Assembly: GCA_002839495.1 (NCBI GenBank)
Contig: PGYD01000003.1
Location: 1-58,675 of the forward strand
Reading direction: 5' to 3'
Length of the DNA stretch: 58,675 bases
From: Planctomycetes bacterium HGW-Planctomycetes-1
GTDB lineage: Bacteria > Planctomycetota > Phycisphaerae > Sedimentisphaerales > UBA12454
Shown here: one piece after another, positions 1-8,689 of the stretch
Numbering within the stretch: position 1 is the first letter of the stretch
Layout: every line of letters begins with the position of its first letter
Made by a program: the position numbers and the translations under genes
The notes under the pieces: generated by a model
Databases searched by the model: none
What the model was told of the DNA's origin: nothing
Seen by the model: the letters and a program-made list of their open reading frames with translations, nothing else

Positions 1-1
1 G

Positions 2-598
2 GTCTCTGTGAGCTCTGTGGCTAATACGTACCTGTTTACTGGTCGTGAATACGATACTGAGACTGGAAACTATTACTATCGAGCCAGATATTATAAACCG
101 AGTATCGGCAGGTTTTTGCAGACTGACCCAATCGGCTACGCCGATTCGCTCAATCTGTATCAGTATTGCTTGAATAATCCGGTAAATTACATAGATCCGT
201 ATGGATTGTGTAAAAAAGACGGCGGTAGCATCGATTATGGCAATATGACTCCTGCAGAAAAAGCATTAGAGTTTGCAAAAGCAGCCGCCAAAGGAGCTGC
301 CGATGGAGCGGTAATTACAGCTAACGAATACACATTCGGATTGATTAAGCCGTTAAACAAAGCTGCTTCTAAGAAGGTTAATGAATATGGGGCAATAGGT
401 CTGGCTTCGCAGAAAGCCGCACGTGTGTCGCGAAATGCAGCGATGGCAGCAGCAGCGTTGAAAGCAAGTGGATGGAATGTCAAAGGAGGGATACATGGCC
501 CGCACCATGGCCAAGGTACGCATGCCCAACTGAATTGGTGGAAATCTGGCGTTAAAGATAGTGGTGGACGATGTTCCTTTCCCATTCCAATTGATTGA
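2..598 (+). CDS. Rhs repeat-associated core domain protein, C-terminal fragment with a variable tail (5' end outside window)
   Basis: YLFTGREYDTETGNYYYRARYYKPSIGRFLQTDPIGYADSLNLYQYCLNNPVNYIDPYGL is the hallmark Rhs core C-terminus; frame is open to the window edge. Confidence 0.93.
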   Translation, partial: VSVSSVANTYLFTGREYDTETGNYYYRARYYKPSIGRFLQTDPIGYADSLNLYQYCLNNPVNYIDPYGLCKKDGGSIDYGNMTPAEKALEFAKAAAKGAADGAVITANEYTFGLIKPLNKAASKKVNEYGAIGLASQKAARVSRNAAMAAAALKASGWNVKGGIHGPHHGQGTHAQLNWWKSGVKDSGGRCSFPIPID

Positions 599-646
599 GT
601 TTGGCGGGTTGCGGAGTGAGAAAACAAAAATAGGCAGATTTTGCTG

Positions 647-676
647 TTGCGTTTAATAGCAGGGGGCGAGTATAAT
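647..676 (+). promoter_or_regulatory. sigma70-like promoter TTGCGT-18 bp-TATAAT upstream of RRM gene
   Basis: TTGCGT at 647-652, TATAAT at 671-676, about 48 bp before the ATG at 724. Confidence 0.55.
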
Positions 677-723
677 CCCGATATATTTTGTATGAAATTT
701 CTCAAAAGAAAGGAAGTAACAGG

Positions 724-1125
724 ATGAATCTTTATGTAGGTAATTTATTGTTTGACGTGACCGAAGCAGAGTTAAAAGGGCTTTTTTCGCCATACGGCGA
801 GGTTACGGAAGTCCGTCTGATAATGGATAAGTTCAGCGGTAAAACCAAGGGATTCGGTTTTGTAGAAATGCCCTCGAAAGAGGAAGCAGAAAAAGCTATC
901 GCAGAGTTGAACGGCAAAGATTTAAGGGGCCGGGCAATGACAGTCAATGAGGCAAAGCCCAAGACTGATCGCGGCGGCAGAGGCGGCGGCGGTGGTCGCG
1001 GCGGTTACGGCGGCGGCGGCAGAAGCGGCGGCGGACGCGGCGGTTATGGCGGTGGCGGCGGCGGCAGAGATAGCAGAGGCGGCGGCGGTTATGGTGGTGG
1101 TGGCGGCGGCAGAAGAAGCTACTAA
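724..1125 (+). CDS. RRM-domain RNA-binding protein with Gly/Arg-rich C-terminus
   Basis: MNLYVGNLLFDVTEAELKGLFSPYGEV...KGFGFVEM (RNP2/RNP1) followed by RGGGGGRGG repeats; ATG at 724 preceded by AAGAAAGGAAGT; the track start at 688 is likely too early. Confidence 0.93.
   Translation: MNLYVGNLLFDVTEAELKGLFSPYGEVTEVRLIMDKFSGKTKGFGFVEMPSKEEAEKAIAELNGKDLRGRAMTVNEAKPKTDRGGRGGGGGRGGYGGGGRSGGGRGGYGGGGGGRDSRGGGGYGGGGGGRRSY
970..1122 (+). repeat. GGC-rich low-complexity tract encoding the Gly/Arg tail
   Basis: Repeated GGCGGC/GGTGGC units. Confidence 0.85.
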
Positions 1126-1216
1126 GAGCCAGTGTCGCTGAAAAAGTAAATACTCGACAAGCAGAGCAGCAGTGCTGCAGATGTGATTAGTCGTTCTGCG
1201 TAGAAAGGAAACTGAT

Positions 1217-1324
1217 ATGGGTGACAAGGGAAAAAAAGATAAAGGCGGAAGAGAACAAAGGAAAAAGGCCTTGCTTAGTCCGGAAGAAAAGCGAAGGCTA
1301 AAAAGAGAAAAGAGAAATGGTTAA
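1217..1324 (+). CDS. Small highly basic protein (35 aa), not in the ORF track
   Basis: MGDKGKKDKGGREQRKKALLSPEEKRRLKREKRNG*; SD-like AGAAAGGAA upstream; ends just before an intrinsic terminator. Confidence 0.65.
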   Translation: MGDKGKKDKGGREQRKKALLSPEEKRRLKREKRNG

Positions 1325-1329
1325 TTACT

Positions 1330-1363
1330 GACCCCGCCAAAGTTTTGGCGGGGTCAATTTTTT
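1330..1363 (+). terminator. Rho-independent terminator
   Basis: GACCCCGCCAAA-GT-TTTGGCGGGGTC followed by AATTTTTTT. Confidence 0.92.
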
Positions 1364-1414
1364 GATGGGCAAATAATCCGTGAAGTTTGCCGTATTCCCG
1401 ATTAAAATAGGAGT

Positions 1415-3400
1415 ATGGCGAAGTTTCAATTAATCAGCAATTTTAAGCCGAAAGGCGACCAGCCCCAGGCGATAAAGGCCCTTGCCGATAACCTCAAATC
1501 AGGCAGGCAGTATCAAACCCTCTACGGTGTAACGGGCAGCGGAAAAACATTCACGATGGCCAACGTCATCGCCAAGTATCAGAGGCCTGCTCTCGTAATC
1601 AGCCATAATAAAACGCTGGCGGCACAGCTTTACGAGGAATTTAAAGGGCTTTTTCCCAATAACGCGGTCGAATACTTCGTCAGCTATTACGATTATTACC
1701 AGCCTGAGGCGTATATACCGCAGCGGGATATTTATATCGAAAAAGACGCATCGCGAAACGACGAGTTGGACAGGCTTCGGCTTGCGGCGACGGCGAGTCT
1801 GACGAGCAGGGACGATGTGATAATCGTCGCATCGGTATCGTGTATTTTCGGATTGGGTTCGCCGCAGGATTATAAGGCCAGCGTAATCACGGTGAAAATC
1901 GGTGAGGCTGTCGAGCGGAACGAACTGCTTGGCAGGCTGTCAGATTTGCAGTACGCAAGAAACGATATTGATTTTAAACGCGGGACGTTCCGGGTTCGCG
2001 GCGATGTTGTGGAATTGTGGCCCAGCTATGAATCGTTCGCGGTGAGACTGGAATTTTTCGGCGACGAAATCGAAAAAATCAATTATATCAATCCGACAAG
2101 CGGAGAAATACTTGCCAAAGAAGAGCAATTATTCGTATATCCTGCCGGACATTATGTAATGCCTGCCGATAGGATTGAGGCCGCGACGGAGAGTATAAAG
2201 GCTGAACTCGAACAGCAGCTTATGAAACTTCGGCAGGATGGCAAGCTGCTGGAGGCGCAAAGATTGCAGGCAAGAACTCTTTACGATATCGAGATGCTGA
2301 AAGAAGTCGGGTTTTGCAGCGGGATTGAGAATTATTCGAGGCATTTGAGCGGTCTGCCTGCGGGGGCAAGGCCTTATACGCTGATAGATTATTTCGGAGA
2401 CGATTTTCTTTTGTTTATCGACGAGTCGCACGCGACAGTGCCGCAGATTCGGGCGATGCACGCCGGCGATAAGAGCAGGAAAGAGGTTCTGGTTGAGCAC
2501 GGATTCAGACTGCCCAGCGCGATGGATAATCGGCCTTTGCGGTTCGAGGAATTTCAGGAGAACTGGAAGCACGTTGTATTTGTTTCCGCGACGCCTGCGG
2601 AGTTCGAATTAAACCTGAGTAAAGGCGCGGTTGTCGAGCAGGTTGTAAGGCCGACGGGGCTGCTCGACCCGGAAATTTTTGTTCATCCTGCGGCCAATCA
2701 GGTGCCGCATTTGCTTGACCAGATTGAAAAACACGTGCAGGCAAAACAGCGGGTACTGGTTACGACGCTGACGAAAAGGCTTGCGGAGGATTTGTCGGCG
2801 TACATAGCGAAAAAGGGATATAAGTGCAGGTATCTGCATAGTGAAATAAAGACGCTGGAGAGGGTTCAGATTTTGCGGGATTTGCGGAGCGGGGCGTTCG
2901 ATGTTTTAGTCGGGATTAACCTGTTGCGTGAAGGCCTGGATTTGCCGGAGGTTTCGCTGGTGGCGATTCTTGACGCGGACAAGGAAGGATTTTTGCGAAG
3001 CCAGACGTCTCTTGTCCAGACTATCGGCAGGACGGCGAGAAATGTCGATGCGAAGGTGTTTTTGTACGCGGACAGGGTAACAGAGTCGATGCAAAAAGCA
3101 ATTGACGAAACGAATCGGCGGCGTAAAATACAGACACAATATAATAAGGAAAACGGGATTACGCCTGAGACGATAAAGAAGCAGATTTACAGCGGCTTGC
3201 AGGACAAATTGAAGGCAAGACAGGCGGCGCAGCAGGCGGTGAACCTTGGCGACGATGAATATGATGCCGCCGAGATTGCGGTGCAGATTGAAAAGGAAAT
3301 GCTCGAAGCGGCAGAAAAACTTGATTTTGAAAAGGCGGCGTTTTTGCGGGACCAGTTGAAGGAACTGAAAGAGCTGCCGCAGATAGGAAAAAAGAAGTAA
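1415..3400 (+). CDS. uvrB: Excinuclease ABC subunit UvrB
   Basis: YGVTGSGKTFTMANVI, YFVSYYDYYQPEAYIP, LVGINLLREGLDLPEVSLVAILDADKEGFLRS; C-terminal UVR motif. Confidence 0.98.
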   Translation: MAKFQLISNFKPKGDQPQAIKALADNLKSGRQYQTLYGVTGSGKTFTMANVIAKYQRPALVISHNKTLAAQLYEEFKGLFPNNAVEYFVSYYDYYQPEAYIPQRDIYIEKDASRNDELDRLRLAATASLTSRDDVIIVASVSCIFGLGSPQDYKASVITVKIGEAVERNELLGRLSDLQYARNDIDFKRGTFRVRGDVVELWPSYESFAVRLEFFGDEIEKINYINPTSGEILAKEEQLFVYPAGHYVMPADRIEAATESIKAELEQQLMKLRQDGKLLEAQRLQARTLYDIEMLKEVGFCSGIENYSRHLSGLPAGARPYTLIDYFGDDFLLFIDESHATVPQIRAMHAGDKSRKEVLVEHGFRLPSAMDNRPLRFEEFQENWKHVVFVSATPAEFELNLSKGAVVEQVVRPTGLLDPEIFVHPAANQVPHLLDQIEKHVQAKQRVLVTTLTKRLAEDLSAYIAKKGYKCRYLHSEIKTLERVQILRDLRSGAFDVLVGINLLREGLDLPEVSLVAILDADKEGFLRSQTSLVQTIGRTARNVDAKVFLYADRVTESMQKAIDETNRRRKIQTQYNKENGITPETIKKQIYSGLQDKLKARQAAQQAVNLGDDEYDAAEIAVQIEKEMLEAAEKLDFEKAAFLRDQLKELKELPQIGKKK

Positions 3401-3424
3401 GGAAATAGAGAAATAAGGATTAAG

Positions 3425-4303
3425 ATGAAAACTTTGGATTTTAAAAGAATCGATAAATTAATTGATATGGCAATCGAGGAAGATTACGGCGGGCGAGACC
3501 CTTCGAGCGAACTGATGATACCTGCGAAGGCGACCGGCAAGGCTTATATCATAAGCCGAGAGGAAATTGTCGTCAGCGGTATGAATATCGCCAAAGAGGT
3601 ACTGAGGCGATACGACCCGAAGCTGAAGCTGCGGATACTCAAGCGCGACGGACAAAGGGCGAATGTTGCCGACAGGCTCGGCGTAATCGAAGGGCCTATA
3701 CGAACAATGCTGAGCGCAGAAAGAGTGGTATTGAATTTTCTTCAGAGGATGTGCGGAATAGCGACGATGACTTATAAATACGTTCACGCGACTCGCGGAA
3801 CAAGGGCGAAGATATACGATACACGAAAGACGATACCGGGCTGGCGGGAACTTGAAAAATACGCCGTGCGGTGCGGCAAGGGACACAATCACCGGTTTAG
3901 TTTGAAAGAAGCGGTGATGTTCAAGGATAATCACGTTGCCCAGCTCGGAAAGAATTTCGAGCCCAGACTTAGAAAACTCGTCGAAAAAGCAAGGGCAATC
4001 GAAGGTGTGAAATTCGTATGTGTTGAAGTTGACCACGTTGACGACCAGTTGAATCACGTTTTAAAAGTGCCGGGCGTTGATGTCGTGCTTTTGGATAATA
4101 TGGGTCAGTGGCAATATACGCACGCCGTCGAGATGCGGAACAAGATGTGCAAAGGCAAACACAAGCCGCAACTCGAGGCGAGCGGCGGAATTACGCTTAA
4201 TAACGTCAGACAAATTGCGCTTTGCGGCGTTGACAGGATTTCAATCGGAGCGATAACGCACAGCGCGGTGTCGGTCGATATCGGCATGGATAGAGAATTT
4301 TAA
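3425..4303 (+). CDS. nadC: Nicotinate-nucleotide pyrophosphorylase (carboxylating)
   Basis: ERVVLNFLQRMCGIAT, DTRKTIPGWRELEKYAVRCGKGHNHR, LEASGGITLNNVR. Confidence 0.95.
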   Translation: MKTLDFKRIDKLIDMAIEEDYGGRDPSSELMIPAKATGKAYIISREEIVVSGMNIAKEVLRRYDPKLKLRILKRDGQRANVADRLGVIEGPIRTMLSAERVVLNFLQRMCGIATMTYKYVHATRGTRAKIYDTRKTIPGWRELEKYAVRCGKGHNHRFSLKEAVMFKDNHVAQLGKNFEPRLRKLVEKARAIEGVKFVCVEVDHVDDQLNHVLKVPGVDVVLLDNMGQWQYTHAVEMRNKMCKGKHKPQLEASGGITLNNVRQIALCGVDRISIGAITHSAVSVDIGMDREF

Positions 4304-4307
4304 AAAG

Positions 4308-5102
4308 ATGTCCGAATATAACGCTTTAGACGCAGAATTTATAAGAGCAAATCTGGATACGAGCCGAATCGGCAGAGAAATACTCGTATATAAAAGCACA
4401 TCGAGCACGAATGATATCGCGGCTGAATACGCAAAAGCGGGCGATAAAAATGATGGGCTTGCGGTTTTTGCCGAACACCAGACGGCAGGCAGAGGCAGAC
4501 GGGGCAATCAATGGCTGAGCGGCAAAGGCAAGAGCGTCCTCTGCTCGGTCGTGTTCTTCGAACCGAAAATCGAAGCGGATATGATAACAATCACGGCCGC
4601 TGTCGCCGTTGTTGAGACGATTGATAAAAACGCTAAAATCAAATGGCCGAACGATATTCTGCTCGGCGGCAAAAAGACCGCGGGTATTCTGGTCGAGGCG
4701 TTTACCAAAAATAAGAAAAAATATTTTATAATCGGTATCGGGATAAACTGCCATCAGTCAAAGAAAGACTTTGACGGCGAACTGGCTTCGATAGCGACGA
4801 GTATTGATATCGAAAGCGGGACGGTTTGCGACAGGAACAGAATCGCAAAAAGGCTGCTCGTGAATCTGGAGCATTTTCTGGATATCGCGGTCAAAGACCC
4901 TGACGAGATTGTGGAAAGATGGCGGGCGGCGAGTATGCTGTTCGGAAAACGAATTACCGTCGAGCATAACGGGGCGCAATTTACGGGCAACTGTATCGGC
5001 GTAGAGCCTGCCGAGGGCTTGATAATCCAGCTCGAACGCGGCGGAGTGAGAATGTTTCACGCGGTTTCGACGACAATCGTTAAAAACGGAACGGAGATGT
5101 GA
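4308..5102 (+). CDS. birA: Biotin--[acetyl-CoA-carboxylase] ligase, class I (no N-terminal HTH)
   Basis: STSSTNDIA, AEHQTAGRGRRGNQWLSGKGKSVLCSV, KWPNDILLGGKKTAGILVE. Confidence 0.93.
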   Translation: MSEYNALDAEFIRANLDTSRIGREILVYKSTSSTNDIAAEYAKAGDKNDGLAVFAEHQTAGRGRRGNQWLSGKGKSVLCSVVFFEPKIEADMITITAAVAVVETIDKNAKIKWPNDILLGGKKTAGILVEAFTKNKKKYFIIGIGINCHQSKKDFDGELASIATSIDIESGTVCDRNRIAKRLLVNLEHFLDIAVKDPDEIVERWRAASMLFGKRITVEHNGAQFTGNCIGVEPAEGLIIQLERGGVRMFHAVSTTIVKNGTEM

Positions 5103-5103
5103 G

Positions 5104-6486
5104 ATGGCCGAAAAATTCGATGTTGCAGTAATAGGGTCGGGGCCGGGCGGATACGCAGTGGCAATCAGATGTGCACAAAAAGGAGGCAAAATTGCGATTA
5201 TCGAAAAAGGAGATATCGGCGGAGTGTGTCTTAACTGCGGGTGCATACCGTCGAAAACCTTGCTGGCGTCGGCGCATATTTTTAACCTTGCAAAAAACGC
5301 AGGGGCAATGGGAATCGATATTGAGAATCCGAGAGTGAACTGGCCGAAAGTGCAGAGCAGAAAAGAAGCGGTCGTGGCGGGGTTCAGGAAAGGGCTGGCA
5401 GGTCTGCTGGCGGGTAATAAAATAAAAATCTTTCAGGGTGCGGGAATCGTTACGGCTAAAAATAAAATCGCTGTGCAGGGTGATACAACTGCTGAAATTG
5501 AAGCGGCAAAAATAATAATTGCAACGGGGTCGGCACCGATTGAAATTCCATTTATGCCGTTTGATGGTGAAAAAATCATAAGCAGTACGGAGGCTTTGTC
5601 ATTAAACGAGATACCAAAATCTATGGTTGTAATCGGCGGGGGAGTTATAGGTTGCGAAATGGCGTGTATTTACGCAAGTATCGGGACGAAAGTTACGATT
5701 GTCGAGGCTTTGGATAGGATTTTGCCTTTCGAGGACGAATGGGTCGGGCAATTGCTGGCGAGGGAATTTAAAAAAGCAGGGATAGATGTAATTGTGGGCA
5801 AAAAGGTAACGGGCTGTGAAAAAACAGGTTCGCAGATAAAGCTAACTCTCGAAGACGGAACGGCAATCGAGGTGGAAAAGGCGCTCGTATCCGTCGGCAG
5901 GAAGGCGTCTTGCGACAGTCAGACCGTCAAAGCCTTATCGCTTGAGATGAACGCCTCGGCGATAAAGGTTAATGATAAGATGGAAACGAGTGCGGCGGGG
6001 GTTTACGCAATCGGCGATGTAGTCGGGACAACGTACCTTGCGCACGGGGCGTTTTTCGAGGCGGAAATTGCTGCTGCCAATGCGATGGGCGAAGAAGCCC
6101 GCATAGGAGATTATTCGCTTGTGCCGCGGGCGGTTTACACATTTCCCGAAGTCGCATCGGTCGGACAAAACGAAGCCAAATGCAAAGAAGCAGCGATTGA
6201 TTACACAATCGGCAGGGCATTTTTCAGGGCGAATGGCAGGAGCATTGCGCATAATGAAACTGCCGGCGAGATAAGAGTTATAAAAGATAAAAAGACGAAT
6301 CAAATTCTGGGGGTAACGATAATTGGGGCAGGCGCTGCGGAAATGATAGCGGCGGCGAGGGCACTCATCGGCAGCAGAGAAAAAATGGGCGAAATTTCGT
6401 TCGCGCATCCGACTGTTTCCGAGGTGCTCAAAGAAGCGTGGGAAGATGCTTTCGGATTGAGCCTGCATACGCCGCCAAAAGGCTGA
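5104..6486 (+). CDS. lpdA: Dihydrolipoyl dehydrogenase family protein
   Basis: GSGPGGYAVAIRCAQKGGKIAIIEKGDIGGVCLNCGCIPSKTLL; C-terminal FAHPTVSEVLKEA. Confidence 0.93.
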   Translation: MAEKFDVAVIGSGPGGYAVAIRCAQKGGKIAIIEKGDIGGVCLNCGCIPSKTLLASAHIFNLAKNAGAMGIDIENPRVNWPKVQSRKEAVVAGFRKGLAGLLAGNKIKIFQGAGIVTAKNKIAVQGDTTAEIEAAKIIIATGSAPIEIPFMPFDGEKIISSTEALSLNEIPKSMVVIGGGVIGCEMACIYASIGTKVTIVEALDRILPFEDEWVGQLLAREFKKAGIDVIVGKKVTGCEKTGSQIKLTLEDGTAIEVEKALVSVGRKASCDSQTVKALSLEMNASAIKVNDKMETSAAGVYAIGDVVGTTYLAHGAFFEAEIAAANAMGEEARIGDYSLVPRAVYTFPEVASVGQNEAKCKEAAIDYTIGRAFFRANGRSIAHNETAGEIRVIKDKKTNQILGVTIIGAGAAEMIAAARALIGSREKMGEISFAHPTVSEVLKEAWEDAFGLSLHTPPKG

Positions 6487-6663
6487 TTAATCCGTTGCCG
6501 TACAATAGATTAAGTCTTAATTTTTTGTTGACGGCAAAAGGTCTGTAAAGTACAGTGGGTTATAGATTTGACGCAGTTTTTTGTCCGTTTTTAAGGTGTT
6601 TTAAAGCTAACGGCTTGACGTAAGCCGAAGAAAAAATAATAAAAGGATTGTAAGTTAGGGGAA

Positions 6664-7485
6664 ATGCAGGCGTTGCATAATTTTAAAACCTACTTTTTAA
6701 GAGGTTTGGCGACACTTCTGCCGACCATTTTGACGGTCTGGATTTTTGTTCAACTTTACCTATTTATCCAAAAAAATGTAAGTGCCCATATTAACCGCGG
6801 TATGGTTAGGGTTCTGGTGTACAGCTCTCCATATTATCCTCATATAAGCGAAGATGATTTACTGGTTTATGTAAAAAATACTTATCCTGCCGCGGCTGAT
6901 AACCAGCAGATATTAGAAGAGAAGCTGAATGACCCTGCGGTAAAACGGGCGGCGCGTATCGGCGAAGCCGAGAGATTCTGGGTTTACGGCGGAGGACAGA
7001 TAACCGGTTTTTTACTGGCCTTTATCGGTGTGGTTTTTGTCGGGGCCTTTCTGGCAAGCTTTATCGGCAAGGCTCTGTGGCGAATGTTTGAAAAAGCCTT
7101 TGTAAAAACGCCTTTCATTCGAACGGTATATCCTCATATCAAACAGGTTACAGATTTTTTCCTTACGAAGGAAAAAATGAGTTTCAGCCGAGTAGTCGCT
7201 ATCGAATATCCGCGTAAAGGCACCTGGTCGGTAGCAATGGTAACGGGAGCAGGTCTTCAAAAGATTAACGAGAAGGAACAAAAAGAGTTTCTGACGGTAT
7301 TTCTTCCGACATCTCCGACGCCATTTACCGGTTATGTTATTATAGTTCCCAAAGAAGAAGTTATAGAGTTGAAGATGTCGGTGGAAGAGGCGTTGAGATT
7401 TACCATAAGCGGCGGCGTTATCAGTCCTACGATTTTTGAGTCTTATTCACAAGAGACGAAACCTGTAAAGCCAAAGAAAGAATAG
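6664..7485 (+). CDS. DUF502 family membrane protein
   Basis: LRGLATLLPTILTVWIF, PFIRTVYPHIKQVTDFF, FLPTSPTPFTGYVIIVPKEEVIELKMSVEEALRFTISGG. Confidence 0.88.
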   Translation: MQALHNFKTYFLRGLATLLPTILTVWIFVQLYLFIQKNVSAHINRGMVRVLVYSSPYYPHISEDDLLVYVKNTYPAAADNQQILEEKLNDPAVKRAARIGEAERFWVYGGGQITGFLLAFIGVVFVGAFLASFIGKALWRMFEKAFVKTPFIRTVYPHIKQVTDFFLTKEKMSFSRVVAIEYPRKGTWSVAMVTGAGLQKINEKEQKEFLTVFLPTSPTPFTGYVIIVPKEEVIELKMSVEEALRFTISGGVISPTIFESYSQETKPVKPKKE

Positions 7486-7508
7486 ACATTTGTTAAGGAG
7501 TAATAGAT

Positions 7509-7838
7509 TTGGATATTAGAATAACAGGCAAGCATACGGAGATGACGGAAGATATCAAGGCAAGGATTGAAGAGAAAGTTTCGGGATTTCCGCGATTTTA
7601 CAGCAGCGTGCTCGATGCGGAAGTAATCATCGAGGGCGGCAAGACCGGGGCAGCGAACATCGCGGAAATAATTGTAAGGGCAAAACACAATCGTGTCTTT
7701 ATCGGCAAGCATAGTGACCCCGATGTGTACGTATGCATAGACCAAGCGGCAGAGAAAGTTGAACGCCAGCTTACCAAACAAAAGCAAAAAGAACGCGACA
7801 ATAAACATTCAGGCGGTGAAGTGAAAACACAGGAGTAA
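7509..7838 (+). CDS. hpf: Ribosome hibernation promoting factor (short HPF/RaiA family), TTG start
   Basis: MDIRITGKHTEMTEDIKARIEEKVSGFPRFYSSVLDAEVII. Confidence 0.88.
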   Translation: MDIRITGKHTEMTEDIKARIEEKVSGFPRFYSSVLDAEVIIEGGKTGAANIAEIIVRAKHNRVFIGKHSDPDVYVCIDQAAEKVERQLTKQKQKERDNKHSGGEVKTQE

Positions 7839-7840
7839 AT

Positions 7841-8311
7841 ATGAAGATAGCTGATGTTATTTGCGCCAAGGCTATAGTACCACGGCTCAAAGCGGCAAAA
7901 CGGGACGAAGCGATAAAAGAACTTGTCGATATTCTCGACAAGGCGGGCAAAATCGGCAAGGACAACGCGGCTGATATTTCAAAGTCTGTTATCAAAAGAG
8001 AAAACGAGGCCAGTACCGGTATAGGCAAAGGAGTAGCAGTTCCGCATATCAAGCACAAGGCCGTGAAAAAAGTTGTTGCGGCAATTGGAGTAAGCGCTAC
8101 AGGCATCGATTTTTCGGCTTTGGATAAACAGCCGGTTTATACGGTAATTTTGCTGATTAGTCCGCTCGAAGGCGACCAGCACCTTCAGGCGATGGAAGCG
8201 ATATTCGGACAGCTTCAAAACGACAATTTCAGGAAGTTTCTCAAGCAGTCCGAGACAGTAGAACAGATAAAAGAGCTATTGGCCGAAGCAGGTCAGAATC
8301 CATCGTGGTAG
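7841..8311 (+). CDS. ptsN: PTS IIA (fructose/Ntr type) protein
   Basis: STGIGKGVAVPHIKH active-site region; EGDQHLQAMEAIFGQL. Confidence 0.9.
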   Translation: MKIADVICAKAIVPRLKAAKRDEAIKELVDILDKAGKIGKDNAADISKSVIKRENEASTGIGKGVAVPHIKHKAVKKVVAAIGVSATGIDFSALDKQPVYTVILLISPLEGDQHLQAMEAIFGQLQNDNFRKFLKQSETVEQIKELLAEAGQNPSW

Positions 8312-8361
8312 CCTGACCGGAATATTTTTACAGGATTCCTGCTGAATGCACGGGAGAGTAA

Positions 8362-8676
8362 GTGTTGGCAGAAACAGTCAATAAGATAGAAGTTGAGATA
8401 AAGAACGCCAACGGGCTTCATATGCGGCCTGCGATGCAGTTCGTCGATACTGCGAGCAAATTTTCCAGCAGTGTCAAGGTGGGCAACGGAGATATAGAAG
8501 TGGACGGCAAAAGCATAATGCATATGGCGATGCTTGCGGCGGCGGCAGGGACGAAACTGACGATAACAGCCGAGGGAGCGGACGCTCAAAAGGCGTTAGA
8601 GGCACTGAAAGACCTTGTGGAAAACAAGCTTTTCGACGAGTCTGCCTGGCAGGGTAAAAACGAAGCTGATAAATAA
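8362..8676 (+). CDS. ptsH: HPr family phosphocarrier protein
   Basis: NANGLHMRPAMQFVDTASKF (His site), GKSIMHMAMLAAAAGT (Ser46-type site). Confidence 0.92.
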   Translation: MLAETVNKIEVEIKNANGLHMRPAMQFVDTASKFSSSVKVGNGDIEVDGKSIMHMAMLAAAAGTKLTITAEGADAQKALEALKDLVENKLFDESAWQGKNEADK

Positions 8677-8689
8677 GTGAAAATATAAG

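Noticed and set aside
235-705. Minus-strand ORF over the Rhs tail as a possible immunity gene
   Set aside because: Fully antisense to a well-supported Rhs C-terminus, with low-complexity composition and no recognisable family.
970-1122. GGC-rich tract as a CRISPR or tandem-repeat array
   Set aside because: It is coding low-complexity for Gly/Arg; no spacer-repeat structure. No CRISPR array was seen anywhere in the window.
922-1227. Antisense Ala/Thr-rich ORF over the RRM gene
   Set aside because: Shadow of the GGC-repeat tract; no independent coding evidence.
6529-6560. TTGACG...TACAGT as promoter for the DUF502 gene
   Set aside because: The -10 match is weak and the leader to 6664 is long; not distinguishable from chance.
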